The notes beneath the pieces were generated by a model. It was not told the origin of the DNA. It did not search any database and saw nothing but the letters and a program-made list of their open reading frames with translations. From Prevotella sp. (GTDB lineage: Bacteria > Bacteroidota > Bacteroidia > Bacteroidales > Bacteroidaceae): a DNA stretch of 64,000 nucleotides. Numbering within the stretch: the stretch's first letter is position 1; every line of letters begins with the position of its first letter. Shown piece after piece: positions 8,722 to 17,650 of the stretch. The stretch lies in NCBI GenBank assembly GCA_017538105.1, contig JAFYJN010000076.1, forward strand, positions 1 through 64,000, read 5' to 3'. Position numbers and translations under genes: made by a program.

Positions 8722-8727
8722 CTTGAC

Positions 8728-8758
8728 TTTGCAATTACAGAAAAAAGTCGTACCTTTG
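8728..8758 (+). promoter_or_regulatory. Promoter of the first DUF4143 ATPase gene
   Basis: TTTG at 8728-8731 and -7 box TACCTTTG at 8751-8758, spacer 19; ATG 38 bases downstream. Confidence 0.7.
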
Positions 8759-8796
8759 CAGTTGTATTGCAATAAATCAGAGTATTAGGAGTATTC

Positions 8797-9984
8797 ATGG
8801 AGGCATTTTTCCGTACACACGCATATTTGGTGGAGCACACCACCACGCCTGTTCGTCGTGGATTGATGGACGAAATAGACTGGAATGCCCGTATGATAGG
8901 CATTAAGGGTACGCGTGGTGTTGGCAAGACCACCATGTTGTTGCAATACGCTAAGGAACGTTTTGATATTCACGACCACCAGTGTCTGTATATCAACATG
9001 AATAACTTCTATTTTCAGGGGCGCGGTATTGCCGATTTTGCAGGAGAGTTTTACCACCATGGCGGCAGGGTGCTGTTGATTGACCAAGTGTTCAAACATC
9101 CTGATTGGAGCAAGGAACTTCGTAAGATTTACGACAACTATCCCAATCTGCATATTGTTTTCACTGGCTCGAGCGTGATGCGTCTGAAAGAAGAGAATCC
9201 AGAGTTAAACGGCATTGTCAAGAGCTACAATCTTCGCGGTTTCTCATTCCGTGAGTTTCTTAACTTGCAGACCGGTCACCATTTCCGTCCCTATAGCTTG
9301 GAGGAGATTATCAGTGACCACGAGCGCATCGTAAAGCACATCCTCCCCCACGTCAGCCCCGCACAGCACTTCAGTTCATATGTTCACCATGGTTTCTACC
9401 CCTTCTTTCAAGAGCACCGCAACTATTCCGAGAACCTGCTGAAGACGATGAACATGATTACGGAAGTGGATATCCTGCTCATCAAACAAATAGAGTTGAA
9501 ATACCTCACAAAGATAAAGAAGTTGTTTTATCAATTGGCCGTCGGCGGTCCGTCAACACCAAATATCAGTCAACTAGCCCAAGACATTGAAACGAGTCGT
9601 GCCACTGTGATGAATTACATCAAGTATCTCGCCGATGCCCGTTTAATCAACCTGATATACACCCCTGGCAATTCCTTCCCCAAGAAACCATCAAAAGTAA
9701 TGGTCCACAATCCCAACCTGATGTATGCCATCTATCCCATTCAAGTAAATCTCCAAGATGTGATGGAGACTTTTTTCGTTAATTCGTTGTGGAAAGACCA
9801 TAGTGTGAATCTCGGAGAGAAGAGAGGTTCCTATCTTGTTGACGGTCATTTGCTGTTCAGCATAGAAGATGCCGGCGTCCGCCAGCGTCAGCGTTTTCCC
9901 GACAATACCATTCACGCTCGCTACAACACCGAGGTTGGATATGGCAAGCAATTGCCACTATGGCTTCTTGGTTTTCTGTATTAG
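8797..9984 (+). CDS. AAA ATPase with C-terminal DUF4143
   Basis: 395 residues. Walker A GTRGVGKTTM (about residues 35-44); the Walker B region reads VLLIDQVFKHPDW, with Gln where most relatives have Glu (DEVH), so hydrolysis may be altered. A sensor-like FTGSS follows near residue 127, a winged-helix-like middle, then DUF4143 at the C-terminus ending in PLWLLGFLY as in this family. These cytoplasmic ATPases are abundant and often multi-copy in Bacteroidetes; their role is not established. It stands alone with its own promoter, between the ATP-grasp gene and nifJ. A second DUF4143 ATPase lies on the other side of nifJ. Confidence 0.85.
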   Translation: MEAFFRTHAYLVEHTTTPVRRGLMDEIDWNARMIGIKGTRGVGKTTMLLQYAKERFDIHDHQCLYINMNNFYFQGRGIADFAGEFYHHGGRVLLIDQVFKHPDWSKELRKIYDNYPNLHIVFTGSSVMRLKEENPELNGIVKSYNLRGFSFREFLNLQTGHHFRPYSLEEIISDHERIVKHILPHVSPAQHFSSYVHHGFYPFFQEHRNYSENLLKTMNMITEVDILLIKQIELKYLTKIKKLFYQLAVGGPSTPNISQLAQDIETSRATVMNYIKYLADARLINLIYTPGNSFPKKPSKVMVHNPNLMYAIYPIQVNLQDVMETFFVNSLWKDHSVNLGEKRGSYLVDGHLLFSIEDAGVRQRQRFPDNTIHARYNTEVGYGKQLPLWLLGFLY

Positions 9985-10047
9985 CGATGAGGAACAAAGA
10001 ATAAGAGAATAAAATTGAACATTCATATATAATAACTTTATTATTTT

Positions 10048-13000
10048 ATGGCAAAAGAAAAAAAATTTATCACCTGTGATGGTAACGAGGCTGCTGCTCA
10101 TGTGAGTTATATGTTCTCCGAAGTAGCCGCCATCTACCCCATCACCCCGTCTTCGCCTATGGCGGAGCATGTTGACGAGTGGGCCGCCCGTGGCAGGAAG
10201 AATCTGTGGGGCCAGACCGTCAGTGTTCAGGAAATGCAGTCTGAGGCTGGTGCAGCCGGTGCCGTTCATGGTTCATTGCAGGCTGGTGCCTTGACCACCA
10301 CGTTCACCGCCTCTCAGGGTCTGTTACTGATGATTCCCAACATGTACAAGATTGCCGGCGAGTTGATACCTTGCGTGTTCGATGTGTCCGCCCGTACCTT
10401 GGCCAGCCACTCTCTTTGTATCTTTGGTGACCATCAGGACGTGATGGCCTGCCGCCAGACTGGTTTCGCCATGTTGTGCGAAGGAGGAGTGCAGGAAGTG
10501 ATGGACCTGACCGCCGTTGCTCACCTGGCCTCTTTGGAGACGATGGTTCCGTTTGTGAATTTCTTCGACGGTTTCCGCACCTCCCATGAATACCACAAGA
10601 TAGAGTTGATGGACCAGGAAGATATCCGTCCGTTGGTTAAGGAAGAGTATATCAAGCGTTTCCGCGACCGCGCGATGAGCCCAGAGCGTCCCATCACCCG
10701 TGGTACTGCCGAGAACCCCGAGACTTTCTTCACCCACCGCGAGGCCTGCAACCCTTACTATGACAGTGTACCCGAAGTGGTAGAGAAATATCTTGGCGAG
10801 ATTTCAAAGATTACCGGCCGTGAATACCATCTGTTTAGTTACTATGGTGCCGAAGATGCCGACCGTATGATTATCCTGATGGGTTCGGCCACCGATGCCG
10901 CTCGTGAGGCTATCGATTACCTGAACGCCAACGGGCAGAAGGTAGGTATGATCAGCGTTCACCTCTATCGTCCTTTCAGCGTGAAACATCTGTTGGCAAG
11001 CGTTCCCAAGAGCGTGAAGCGTATTGCCGTACTCGACCGCACGAAGGAGCCCGGTGCTAATGGTGAGCCTCTGTACCTCGACGTGAAGGATGCTTACTAC
11101 GACGTAGAAGATCGTCCTCTCATTGTTGGTGGCCGCTATGGTCTTGGTTCTCACGACACCACTCCCGCTCAGATTATCAGCGTGTTCAACAATTTGGCCA
11201 TGCCTGAACCCAAGAACCACTTCACCATTGGTATCGTTGACGATGTCACCTTTACCTCACTCCCCGAAGTGGAAGAGATTGCCCTTGGTGGAGCCGGCAT
11301 GTTCCAGGCCAAGTTCTTCGGTCTCGGTGCAGATGGTACCGTGGGTGCCAACAAGAACAGTGTGAAGATTATCGGCGACAACACCGACAAGTACTGCCAG
11401 GCCTATTTCTCATACGACTCGAAGAAGTCGGGCGGTTTCACTTGTTCACACCTTCGTTTCGGTGACACACCCATTCGTTCCACATACCTGGTGACCACGC
11501 CAAACTTCGTGGCTTGCCACGTACAGGCATACCTCCATATGTACGATGTGACCCGTGGTCTTCAGAAGAACGGTACGTTCCTGCTGAACACCATCTTCGA
11601 CGCTGACGAACTGGAGAAATTCATGCCCAACAAGGTGAAGCGCTATTTCGCTCAGAACAACATCACAGTCTATACCATCAATGCCACGAAGATTGCTCAG
11701 GAGATTGGTCTCGGCAACCGCACGAATACCATTCTTCAAAGTGCTTTCTTCCGTATCACTGGTGTCATCCCCGAGGAACTGGCTATTGAGCAGATGAAGA
11801 AGTTCATCGTGAAGAGCTACGGCTCGAAGGGTGAAGACGTGGTGAACAAGAACTACGCCGCCGTGGACCGTGGTGGTGAGTATGTACAGTTTGCCGTGAA
11901 GCCGGAGTGGGCCAACCTGCCCGACGACGAGGTGAAGGCTGATGATGCTCCTGCCTTCGTGAAGGAGTTGGTACGTCCTATCAACGCCCAAGCCGGCGAC
12001 TTGCTGCCCGTAAGTGCCTTTGCCAAGTTCGGCACCGCCGATGGTTCTTGGGAAGTGGGTACCGCGGCTTACGAGAAACGTGGTGTGGAAGCCTTCGTTC
12101 CCGCTTGGAACATGGACAACTGTATCCAGTGTAACCAATGTGCTTACATCTGTCCTCACGCTGCCATCCGTCCGTTCGTGCTTACCGACGACGAACTGGC
12201 CGGCTTCGATGGTCTGAACACCCTCGAGATGAAGGCACCCGCCGCCATGAAGGGCATGCACTTTGTTATCGAGCCCAGCGTGCTCGACTGTCTCGGCTGC
12301 GGCAACTGCGCCGACATCTGTCCGGGTCATCCAAAGAAGGGTAAGGCCCTCACCATGGTTCCGTTCAATCCCGATGCCGCCGATATGAAGAAGATGGCAG
12401 CCGACTGGGACAAGCTCGTGAAGATTCCTTCGAAGCAGGATCTCGTAGATATCCGCTCGAACGTGAAGAACTCGCAGTTTGCCAAGCCGCTGTTCGAGTT
12501 CTCAGGTGCCTGTGCTGGTTGCGGTGAGACGCCTTATGTGAAGTTGATTTCACAGTTGTTTGGTGACCGTCAGCTTATCGCCAATGCTACGGGCTGTTCG
12601 TCCATCTATTCCGCTTCCATCCCCTCGACACCATACACCAAGAACGACAAGGGTCAAGGCCCATGCTTCAACAACTCCCTGTTCGAGGACTTCTGCGAGT
12701 TCGGCCTCGGTATGGCTCTCGGTAACAAGAAGATGAAAGAGCGCGTGGCCAAGTTGTTGCAGGAAATGATAGCCAGCGACAAGACCAGCGCTGAGTACAA
12801 GGCTCTCGCTCAGGAGTGGATCGACAACAAGGAGGATGCCGACAAGACCAAGGAGATTGCTCCGAAGCTTCGTGCTTGCATCGCCGAGAGCGCTGCCAAG
12901 GGCTGCCCTGTCTGCAAGGAACTCCAGACGCTCGACCACTACTTGGTGAAGCGTTCACAGTGGATTATCGGTGGTGACGGTGCCTCCTACGACATCGGTT

Positions 13001-13620
13001 ACGGTGGTCTCGACCACGTGATTGCCACTGGTGAGGATGTCAACATCCTTGTCCTCGACACAGAGGTATACTCCAACACTGGCGGTCAGGCCTCCAAGGC
13101 AACTCCGCTTGGTGCCATCGCCCAGTTCGCTGCCCAAGGCAAGCGCATCCGCAAGAAAGATCTTGGTATGATTGCCACCACCTACGGCTATGTGTATGTC
13201 GCTCAGATTGCTATGGGTGCTGACCATGCGCAGTGTCTGAAGGCTATCCGCGAGGCCGAAGCTTGGCACGGACCTTCCATCATCATCGCTTACGCTCCCT
13301 GTATCAACCACGGTCTGAAAGCCAAGGGCGGTATGGGTAAGAGCCAGGCCGAGGAGAAGAAGGCTGTGGAGTGCGGTTACTGGCATCTCTGGCGCTTCAA
13401 TCCCGCCCTCATCGAGGAAGGCAAGAACCCATTCTCTCTCGACTCTAAGGAGCCCAACTGGGAGAACTTCCACGACTTCCTCATGGGCGAGGTCCGTTAC
13501 CTCTCCGTCAAGAAGGCTTATCCCAACGAGGCAGAAGAGCTCTTCGCTGAAGCCCAGAAGATGGCTCAGATCCGCTATAAGAGCTACGTCAGGAAGACGC
13601 AAGAGAATTGGAGCGAGTAA
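10048..13620 (+). CDS. nifJ: Pyruvate:ferredoxin (flavodoxin) oxidoreductase
   Basis: Oxidatively decarboxylates pyruvate to acetyl-CoA and CO2 and reduces ferredoxin/flavodoxin; the central anaerobic pyruvate enzyme. 1190 residues, full length, single-chain type. In order: N-terminal pyruvate-binding domain (YPITPSSPMAEHVDEW); CoA and gamma domains; two 4Fe-4S motifs CIQCNQCAYICPHAA (about 692-706) and CLGCGNCADICPGHP (about 750-764); TPP domain with CAGCGETPY, ATGCSSIYSAS and GDGASYDIGYGGLDHV (about 980). Highly expressed-looking codon use (CGT, GGT, AAG). It ends at a bidirectional terminator; 1.5 kb downstream sits a 35-codon remnant of a divergent nifJ tail. Confidence 0.97.
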   Translation: MAKEKKFITCDGNEAAAHVSYMFSEVAAIYPITPSSPMAEHVDEWAARGRKNLWGQTVSVQEMQSEAGAAGAVHGSLQAGALTTTFTASQGLLLMIPNMYKIAGELIPCVFDVSARTLASHSLCIFGDHQDVMACRQTGFAMLCEGGVQEVMDLTAVAHLASLETMVPFVNFFDGFRTSHEYHKIELMDQEDIRPLVKEEYIKRFRDRAMSPERPITRGTAENPETFFTHREACNPYYDSVPEVVEKYLGEISKITGREYHLFSYYGAEDADRMIILMGSATDAAREAIDYLNANGQKVGMISVHLYRPFSVKHLLASVPKSVKRIAVLDRTKEPGANGEPLYLDVKDAYYDVEDRPLIVGGRYGLGSHDTTPAQIISVFNNLAMPEPKNHFTIGIVDDVTFTSLPEVEEIALGGAGMFQAKFFGLGADGTVGANKNSVKIIGDNTDKYCQAYFSYDSKKSGGFTCSHLRFGDTPIRSTYLVTTPNFVACHVQAYLHMYDVTRGLQKNGTFLLNTIFDADELEKFMPNKVKRYFAQNNITVYTINATKIAQEIGLGNRTNTILQSAFFRITGVIPEELAIEQMKKFIVKSYGSKGEDVVNKNYAAVDRGGEYVQFAVKPEWANLPDDEVKADDAPAFVKELVRPINAQAGDLLPVSAFAKFGTADGSWEVGTAAYEKRGVEAFVPAWNMDNCIQCNQCAYICPHAAIRPFVLTDDELAGFDGLNTLEMKAPAAMKGMHFVIEPSVLDCLGCGNCADICPGHPKKGKALTMVPFNPDAADMKKMAADWDKLVKIPSKQDLVDIRSNVKNSQFAKPLFEFSGACAGCGETPYVKLISQLFGDRQLIANATGCSSIYSASIPSTPYTKNDKGQGPCFNNSLFEDFCEFGLGMALGNKKMKERVAKLLQEMIASDKTSAEYKALAQEWIDNKEDADKTKEIAPKLRACIAESAAKGCPVCKELQTLDHYLVKRSQWIIGGDGASYDIGYGGLDHVIATGEDVNILVLDTEVYSNTGGQASKATPLGAIAQFAAQGKRIRKKDLGMIATTYGYVYVAQIAMGADHAQCLKAIREAEAWHGPSIIIAYAPCINHGLKAKGGMGKSQAEEKKAVECGYWHLWRFNPALIEEGKNPFSLDSKEPNWENFHDFLMGEVRYLSVKKAYPNEAEELFAEAQKMAQIRYKSYVRKTQENWSE

Positions 13621-13648
13621 GACAACGAATTAACTCAATTCATAGAAA

Positions 13649-13680
13649 AAAGAGGTGGAACTACACAGTTTCACCTCTTT
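13649..13680. terminator. Bidirectional terminator, nifJ / DUF4143 ATPase
   Basis: AAAGAGGTG (13649-13657) pairs with CACCTCTTT (13672-13680), plus G-T and AAC/GTT extending the stem; an A-run on the left gives a minus-strand T-run. Lies between convergent genes. Confidence 0.8.
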
Positions 13681-13712
13681 ATCGTAATGACGCGCTACCA
13701 CGCTGATGCGCC

Positions 13713-14900
13713 TCATTCAAGCAACCTGCCTATATCCCATGTAAGGAACTCTTCAACGGGAATACCACCAGAACCAACTATGAAAGAATGAACAGGATGA
13801 AACTTCTCGCCAAACAACGGAAGGCCATTATTGGTAGTCCGACGGCCACTCTTAACCTCTATGGCAATAAGTTGTTTGTCGAACTCTATGACGAAATCCA
13901 CCTCGTCGTCCTTCTCACGCCAGAAGCAGAGCTTGTAGTCGTACTCATCAGCCTGATTCAGTAGATGTGCCCCAACAGCACTTTCCACCCAGTGCCCCCA
14001 AAGATTAGGCGTGGTAAATGCCTTATTGAAAGTCATACCACTCTGAACCGAGAAGAGAGCTGTGTTGTAAACCATCAGTTTTGGCACAGAATTGTATTTG
14101 CGTGCATTGTCTGACGCATATTTCTGCAGTCCACAGAGCAGTCGCGACTCGTTGAGAGTAGTCAAATAACTTGCTAATGTCGTTACATTGCCTGCATCCT
14201 GCAATTGGCCCAACATCTTGTTCAGTGACAGTTCTTTGCTGGAGTAAGCACAACCCAACTCAAACAATTGCTTCATCAAGGCCGGCTTATAGATAACCTT
14301 TGTCCTCAGTACGTCTTTCTCTATCGCAGGAGCCACAATGCTGTCCTTGATATACTTACGCCATCTTCGTTCGTCTTTGAGATACATGGATCCTCCAGGA
14401 TAGCCGCCATAATAGATGTATTGGTCAACATCCATATTAAATGCCTCGTGCATCTCTGCATAACTCCAATGTGGCATTCTTATCATTTCATACCTGCCTG
14501 CCAGCGATTCCGTCAAACCGTCTTTCAGAAGTAGCCTTGATGAACCGAGGATGACCACTTTCATGTTGAGGTCTTTAAACGTATCCTCATCCCATTCTTT
14601 CTTGACAGCCTCGCTCCAGTTGTCTATCTTGTGTACCTCGTCAACCACAAGCAGGTATTCCTTTGCCTGTGCCACCTTCATACGTGCACGTGCAGTAGCC
14701 CACATCTCGCCAATCCAAGCCGTGTTGGCATGGTCAATATTGTCGGCACTGACCAGCAGGTAAGGGACATCTGTTTCCTGAAGCACCTGCTTCACCATCG
14801 TAGATTTACCCACCTGACGAGGCCCAGAGATAACTTGAATCTTACTTCTTGGCTCAGGAATCCTCGAATTCAATTCTTGGAATTGCGCTCTTTTAAACAT
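13713..14900 (-). CDS. AAA ATPase with C-terminal DUF4143 (second copy)
   Basis: 395 residues from the ATG at 14900. An in-frame start at 14951 lies upstream of the -7 box (14928-14921), so 14900 is preferred. Walker A SGPRQVGKSTM (about 26-36), Walker B YLLVVDEVHKIDNW (about 82-95), sensor LGSSR; the C-terminal part holds a nuclease-like strand pattern, DEVDFVIEF..IAIEVKSG, as in DUF4143/PD-(D/E)xK-like ends. It is inserted between nifJ and a nifJ tail remnant, which marks it as a recently acquired cassette. Upstream it carries three 12-bp repeats phased at 22 bases. Only distantly similar to the DUF4143 ATPase at 8797. Confidence 0.85.
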   Translation of the reverse strand: MFKRAQFQELNSRIPEPRSKIQVISGPRQVGKSTMVKQVLQETDVPYLLVSADNIDHANTAWIGEMWATARARMKVAQAKEYLLVVDEVHKIDNWSEAVKKEWDEDTFKDLNMKVVILGSSRLLLKDGLTESLAGRYEMIRMPHWSYAEMHEAFNMDVDQYIYYGGYPGGSMYLKDERRWRKYIKDSIVAPAIEKDVLRTKVIYKPALMKQLFELGCAYSSKELSLNKMLGQLQDAGNVTTLASYLTTLNESRLLCGLQKYASDNARKYNSVPKLMVYNTALFSVQSGMTFNKAFTTPNLWGHWVESAVGAHLLNQADEYDYKLCFWREKDDEVDFVIEFDKQLIAIEVKSGRRTTNNGLPLFGEKFHPVHSFIVGSGGIPVEEFLTWDIGRLLE

Positions 14901-14920
14901 AACAAACTGATTTTCTGCCG

Positions 14921-14928
14921 CAAAGATA
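14921..14928 (-). promoter_or_regulatory. -7 box of the second DUF4143 ATPase
   Basis: Minus-strand TATCTTTG, ending 20 bases before the ATG at 14900. The expected -33 region falls within the phased repeats at 14932-14987. Confidence 0.65.
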
Positions 14929-14931
14929 AAT

Positions 14932-14987
14932 AAAATTCTCAAATCTACCAAGAAAAATTCTCAAAAGCTACCCGAAAAATTCTCAAA
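14932..14987. repeat. Three AAAATTCTCAAA repeats at 22-bp spacing upstream of the DUF4143 ATPase
   Basis: Identical 12-mers at 14932-14943, 14954-14965 and 14976-14987; the 10-base linkers are also alike (TCTACCAAGA, AGCTACCCGA). The array abuts and overlaps the -33 region of the ATPase promoter, as an operator array would. A short inverted repeat (TTAGATTATTAATCTAA) follows at about 14989-15005. Confidence 0.85.
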
Positions 14988-15065
14988 TCTTAGATTATTA
15001 ATCTAAAACCAATGGGGTTGGAGAAAACAATCACATTCTCCGTCCTCGTGATTACCACAAAAAAC

Positions 15066-15173
15066 GAGGCTTATCCCAACAAATCAAAAGAACTCCTCAA
15101 CGAAACCCAGAAGATGGCTCAGATCCGCTACGAGAGTTACGTCCGCAAGACGCAGGAGAATTGGGAAGATTAA
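15066..15173 (+). pseudogene. nifJ 3'-end remnant (35 codons plus stop)
   Basis: Translates to a 35-residue tail ending in RKTQENWED and a stop, aligning without gaps to the last 35 residues of NifJ (encoded at 13513-13620, ending RKTQENWSE). I count 25 of 35 identical residues; the nucleotide core from CAGAAGATGGCTCAGATCCG onward is nearly identical. There is no start and no homology to the rest of nifJ upstream. The segment 13621-15065, with the DUF4143 ATPase, thus sits between a complete nifJ and a second, diverged nifJ tail, as expected if a foreign nifJ-ATPase segment was recombined in, or a cassette inserted with partial duplication. Confidence 0.85.
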
Positions 15174-15219
15174 GATTTATCTTCATTCTATATCAAGCAG
15201 GGCACCCACATCGGATGCG

Positions 15220-15520
15220 CTGCTTTATGTTTTCTTGCCGTTAAGATTATCGCCGGAATCTCTGGTGCGGGTGTCAACGGCGTTGAGAGTGCTACCCGTG
15301 TCTCGGGTGTGAGTGTCAGCGACGTTGAGGGTGCCGACGGAGGCGCGGAATGGGTGTCTACGGCGTAGAAACCGTGAACGGCGGTTCGGAAGGGCATTCT
15401 ACGGCGTAGAAACCACCAGCGAGGTCGGCGAAGTATGTTTCGCACCATGCGCGAGTCATTCCGAGCCACCGTTCATGGTTCCGCAGCGTGCGCCACCGCC
15501 GTACCTCCCGCCGGACACGC
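15220..15520. repeat. GC-rich patch with repeated palindromic motif TCTACGGCGTAGAAACC
   Basis: Base composition is clearly richer in G+C than both flanks. TCTACGGCGTAGAAACC occurs at 15357-15373 and 15398-15414 (41-base period); its core CTACGGCGTAG is a near-perfect dyad. Related degenerate units (GTGTCAACGGCGTTGAGAG, GTGTCAGCGACGTTGAGG) precede it at about 15269-15332. No frame looks like a real protein. It could be an intergenic mosaic repeat or the debris of a gene. Confidence 0.55.
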
Positions 15521-15557
15521 AAAAATCGCATAGGACATATGCTTTCCTATGCGATTT
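15521..15557 (-). terminator. Terminator of the GNAT gene
   Basis: Perfect 13-bp stem AAATCGCATAGGA (15523-15535) / TCCTATGCGATTT (15545-15557); on the minus strand it is followed by T5. Confidence 0.85.
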
Positions 15558-15587
15558 CGCGAAAAGTTTCAATTTGCAAAAGCTTTA

Positions 15588-16175
15588 TTACATACGATAT
15601 ACGTATAGATATGGTTTATTGCCTGTTGATTCATTGATTGCCATCTGTCTATTACCCGTATCGGCAAAGCCAACTGTTTCTAATACATGAATTGATGCCT
15701 TATTGCCTGAATCTACCATTGCATAGACTTCTTCGACATCCATATCGTCACGCATGAGGTCTAAAATGATAGGGATTGACGCCTTCATCAAGTTCTTATT
15801 ACGGAACATCGGCAATGTTACAAAATCTATGAGCCAGTTAGAGAAATTGTTTGTCACTATGTTATGGCTTGGACTTGTAACTTTTATCCAGCCACAAAGT
15901 CCAGCATTCAACCTGATAGAGTATGCAAAAGCAATTCCAATCTGAGTAGTCATGATTGTATTTACCAGATATTCCTTTCTTCGCTCCACGGCATCTGGCT
16001 CAATGCCGTAGAATCCGGACATATACTTTTTGACTTCTTGGTCAAATGCCAACATGTTTAGGGCTGCAAGGTCTTCCTCTAAGTATGTTTCATCAAAAGG
16101 CCTTAAAAATATTGACTGATTGAGACGATAGGCTCGCAAGTCTGTCGCTGGATTAAAGTATGCTTTAATATTCAT
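15588..16175 (-). CDS. GNAT-family N-acetyltransferase (RimJ/RimL-like)
   Basis: 195 residues. Fold cues: N-terminal LRPFDETYLEEDLAAL; central strand CGWIKV; RNKNLMKASIPIILDLM near residue 123, a degenerate acetyl-CoA pyrophosphate loop; and the C-terminal VDSGNKASIHVLETVGFADTG, the usual 'N..S..vleklGF' of RimJ/RimL-type acetyltransferases. Transfers acetyl from acetyl-CoA to an unknown amine. It starts 12 bases after the stop of the tail-anchored gene (16188-17345) on the same strand and ends at a strong terminator, so the two probably form an operon. Confidence 0.75.
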   Translation of the reverse strand: MNIKAYFNPATDLRAYRLNQSIFLRPFDETYLEEDLAALNMLAFDQEVKKYMSGFYGIEPDAVERRKEYLVNTIMTTQIGIAFAYSIRLNAGLCGWIKVTSPSHNIVTNNFSNWLIDFVTLPMFRNKNLMKASIPIILDLMRDDMDVEEVYAMVDSGNKASIHVLETVGFADTGNRQMAINESTGNKPYLYVYRM

Positions 16176-16187
16176 GTGGATAATACT

Positions 16188-17345
16188 TTAGCTAAAATAG
16201 AGTGTAATAGATGTTATTAGTATTAGGGCAAATGCAAGAACTGAGATGCAACCGCTATTTGAAGACTTTCTGTTAGCGTTAGAATTGGGCGGTTCTTCCT
16301 TCTTTTTTGAATTCAAGTCAATTGCAAGATTTATCGAATCGATATGATCATCTATGAGTTTAATAAATGAAGCTAATAATTTCTCGCCACTTTCTATGGA
16401 TTTCTTTTTGGCATCTGTATTGCTATTTTTATTAAGAGCTAAGATTAGGGTAGCGCATCTTTTTCTCGTTTCTAAACCTTGCTCAAACATAGGTTTTATA
16501 ACTAAAAGCATCTCATTCTTCTCAGCATTCAACTGTTCAATAGTCATCCCAAACAGTTTTGACATCATCTGTATATGGCTATCAGCAATATCAGCTATGT
16601 TACTACCAGCTGAGTTTAGTAACATGAAATCCATTGACATTGCTGCTTTTGAAACTATCTGGTCAATCATTCCAAGTTCAATATAAGGCGGTATAAGTAA
16701 GTCTTCAAGAGGGATATCTTTGTCTCCATTCTTTATTCGACGTTTCAATCTTTCTTCAAAATCGGAATAAAAACCCTTATTGGCAGAATCGTTGTTGACA
16801 ATCTCCTTTGCCAAGTTCTTATATGAATTAGAATCAGCCTCAAAATCTTTATAATCATCTATAAGTTTGTTATAATACGTTTCAAATACGGCAAGAAAAT
16901 CTACAAGATTAGATGGGTCAATCTGCTCTTCCCTCCTCACCAATTCATTAGAACTATAGAGGACTAAAGGAGAATCCACAAAACACAAATACAGATAATC
17001 AGAAAGGTATTGCTTCGTTTGAGGATAGTTTGAGCGAGCTAACGAATTCGTATCTTTCTCCCAATCCTCATTCCTTAGCACAAACAGCCGTTCCGCTTTT
17101 TTTTCTGGCGGAATCCCCAGCCGCTTCGCATAATCTACCAAGAACTCATTTACGTTAGAAAGCGATTCCTTATAGTTTTGCGGTATTCCAAACTCATCCA
17201 ATGCTTTCATCCCCAACCAAATTCCATACATCAGGACTTCAAACTTCCCTTCATTGGTCAAGGGCATATTGAACTCTGTCATGCCATGCTCTGCCGATTT
17301 GAAAATCGACTCAAGATAATTCTTTCCGTTCTCTGTTGAATCCAT
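16188..17345 (-). CDS. Hypothetical C-tail-anchored protein
   Basis: 385 residues from the ATG at 17345; the frame extends to a TTG at 17474, but the ATG gives the better start. Mostly alpha-helical and acidic, with regularly spaced Leu/Ile suggesting coiled-coil or helical-bundle segments (about residues 200-340). It ends with a linker rich in Lys/Asn/Ser and a single C-terminal hydrophobic helix (VLAFALILITSITLYF), so it is probably anchored in the inner membrane by its C-terminus with the bulk in the cytoplasm. No family recognised. Co-directional with the GNAT gene 12 bases downstream. Confidence 0.55.
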   Translation of the reverse strand: MDSTENGKNYLESIFKSAEHGMTEFNMPLTNEGKFEVLMYGIWLGMKALDEFGIPQNYKESLSNVNEFLVDYAKRLGIPPEKKAERLFVLRNEDWEKDTNSLARSNYPQTKQYLSDYLYLCFVDSPLVLYSSNELVRREEQIDPSNLVDFLAVFETYYNKLIDDYKDFEADSNSYKNLAKEIVNNDSANKGFYSDFEERLKRRIKNGDKDIPLEDLLIPPYIELGMIDQIVSKAAMSMDFMLLNSAGSNIADIADSHIQMMSKLFGMTIEQLNAEKNEMLLVIKPMFEQGLETRKRCATLILALNKNSNTDAKKKSIESGEKLLASFIKLIDDHIDSINLAIDLNSKKKEEPPNSNANRKSSNSGCISVLAFALILITSITLYFS

Positions 17346-17650
17346 GTCGTTAATTGTATTAAGTTCTACCTTTTGGAACGAAAGAAGCTCTATCTGCTCG
17401 TTTATCTTCGAGGTGGTGATACAGTGATGTAAGAGCCTATGTCTTTGCACTCTCTTTCGAGAATACTGCTGCAAATTAACTAAATTTTATTGAGTTTTGA
17501 ATCGGAATCATCCAAAAAGTGCAAAAACAAAATGTTTTTTACATCTTTTGGCTATAAATGAGTACAATGTATGGGATAATGCCCTATCTTCGCCCCCAGA
17601 ACATCAAGGGAAGGAAAAAGATAGTTGGGACGGAAAGTAGTTCGGTGATT

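Noticed and set aside
11446-12330. Long minus-strand ORF inside nifJ
   Set aside because: Antisense shadow of a strongly codon-biased gene; same for other long antisense frames in nifJ, hppA, putA and the DUF5686 gene.
8797-14900. Transposon bounded by the two DUF4143 ATPases
   Set aside because: The two proteins are only distantly similar, in opposite orientation, and the DNA shows no common ends around nifJ.
14931-14990. CRISPR array
   Set aside because: The repeats are 12 bp with 10-bp similar linkers, three copies only, and there are no cas genes; fits an operator array.
15313-15690. 125-residue plus-strand ORF
   Set aside because: Crosses the GNAT terminator and coding end on the other strand; composition follows the GC-rich repeat, not a protein.
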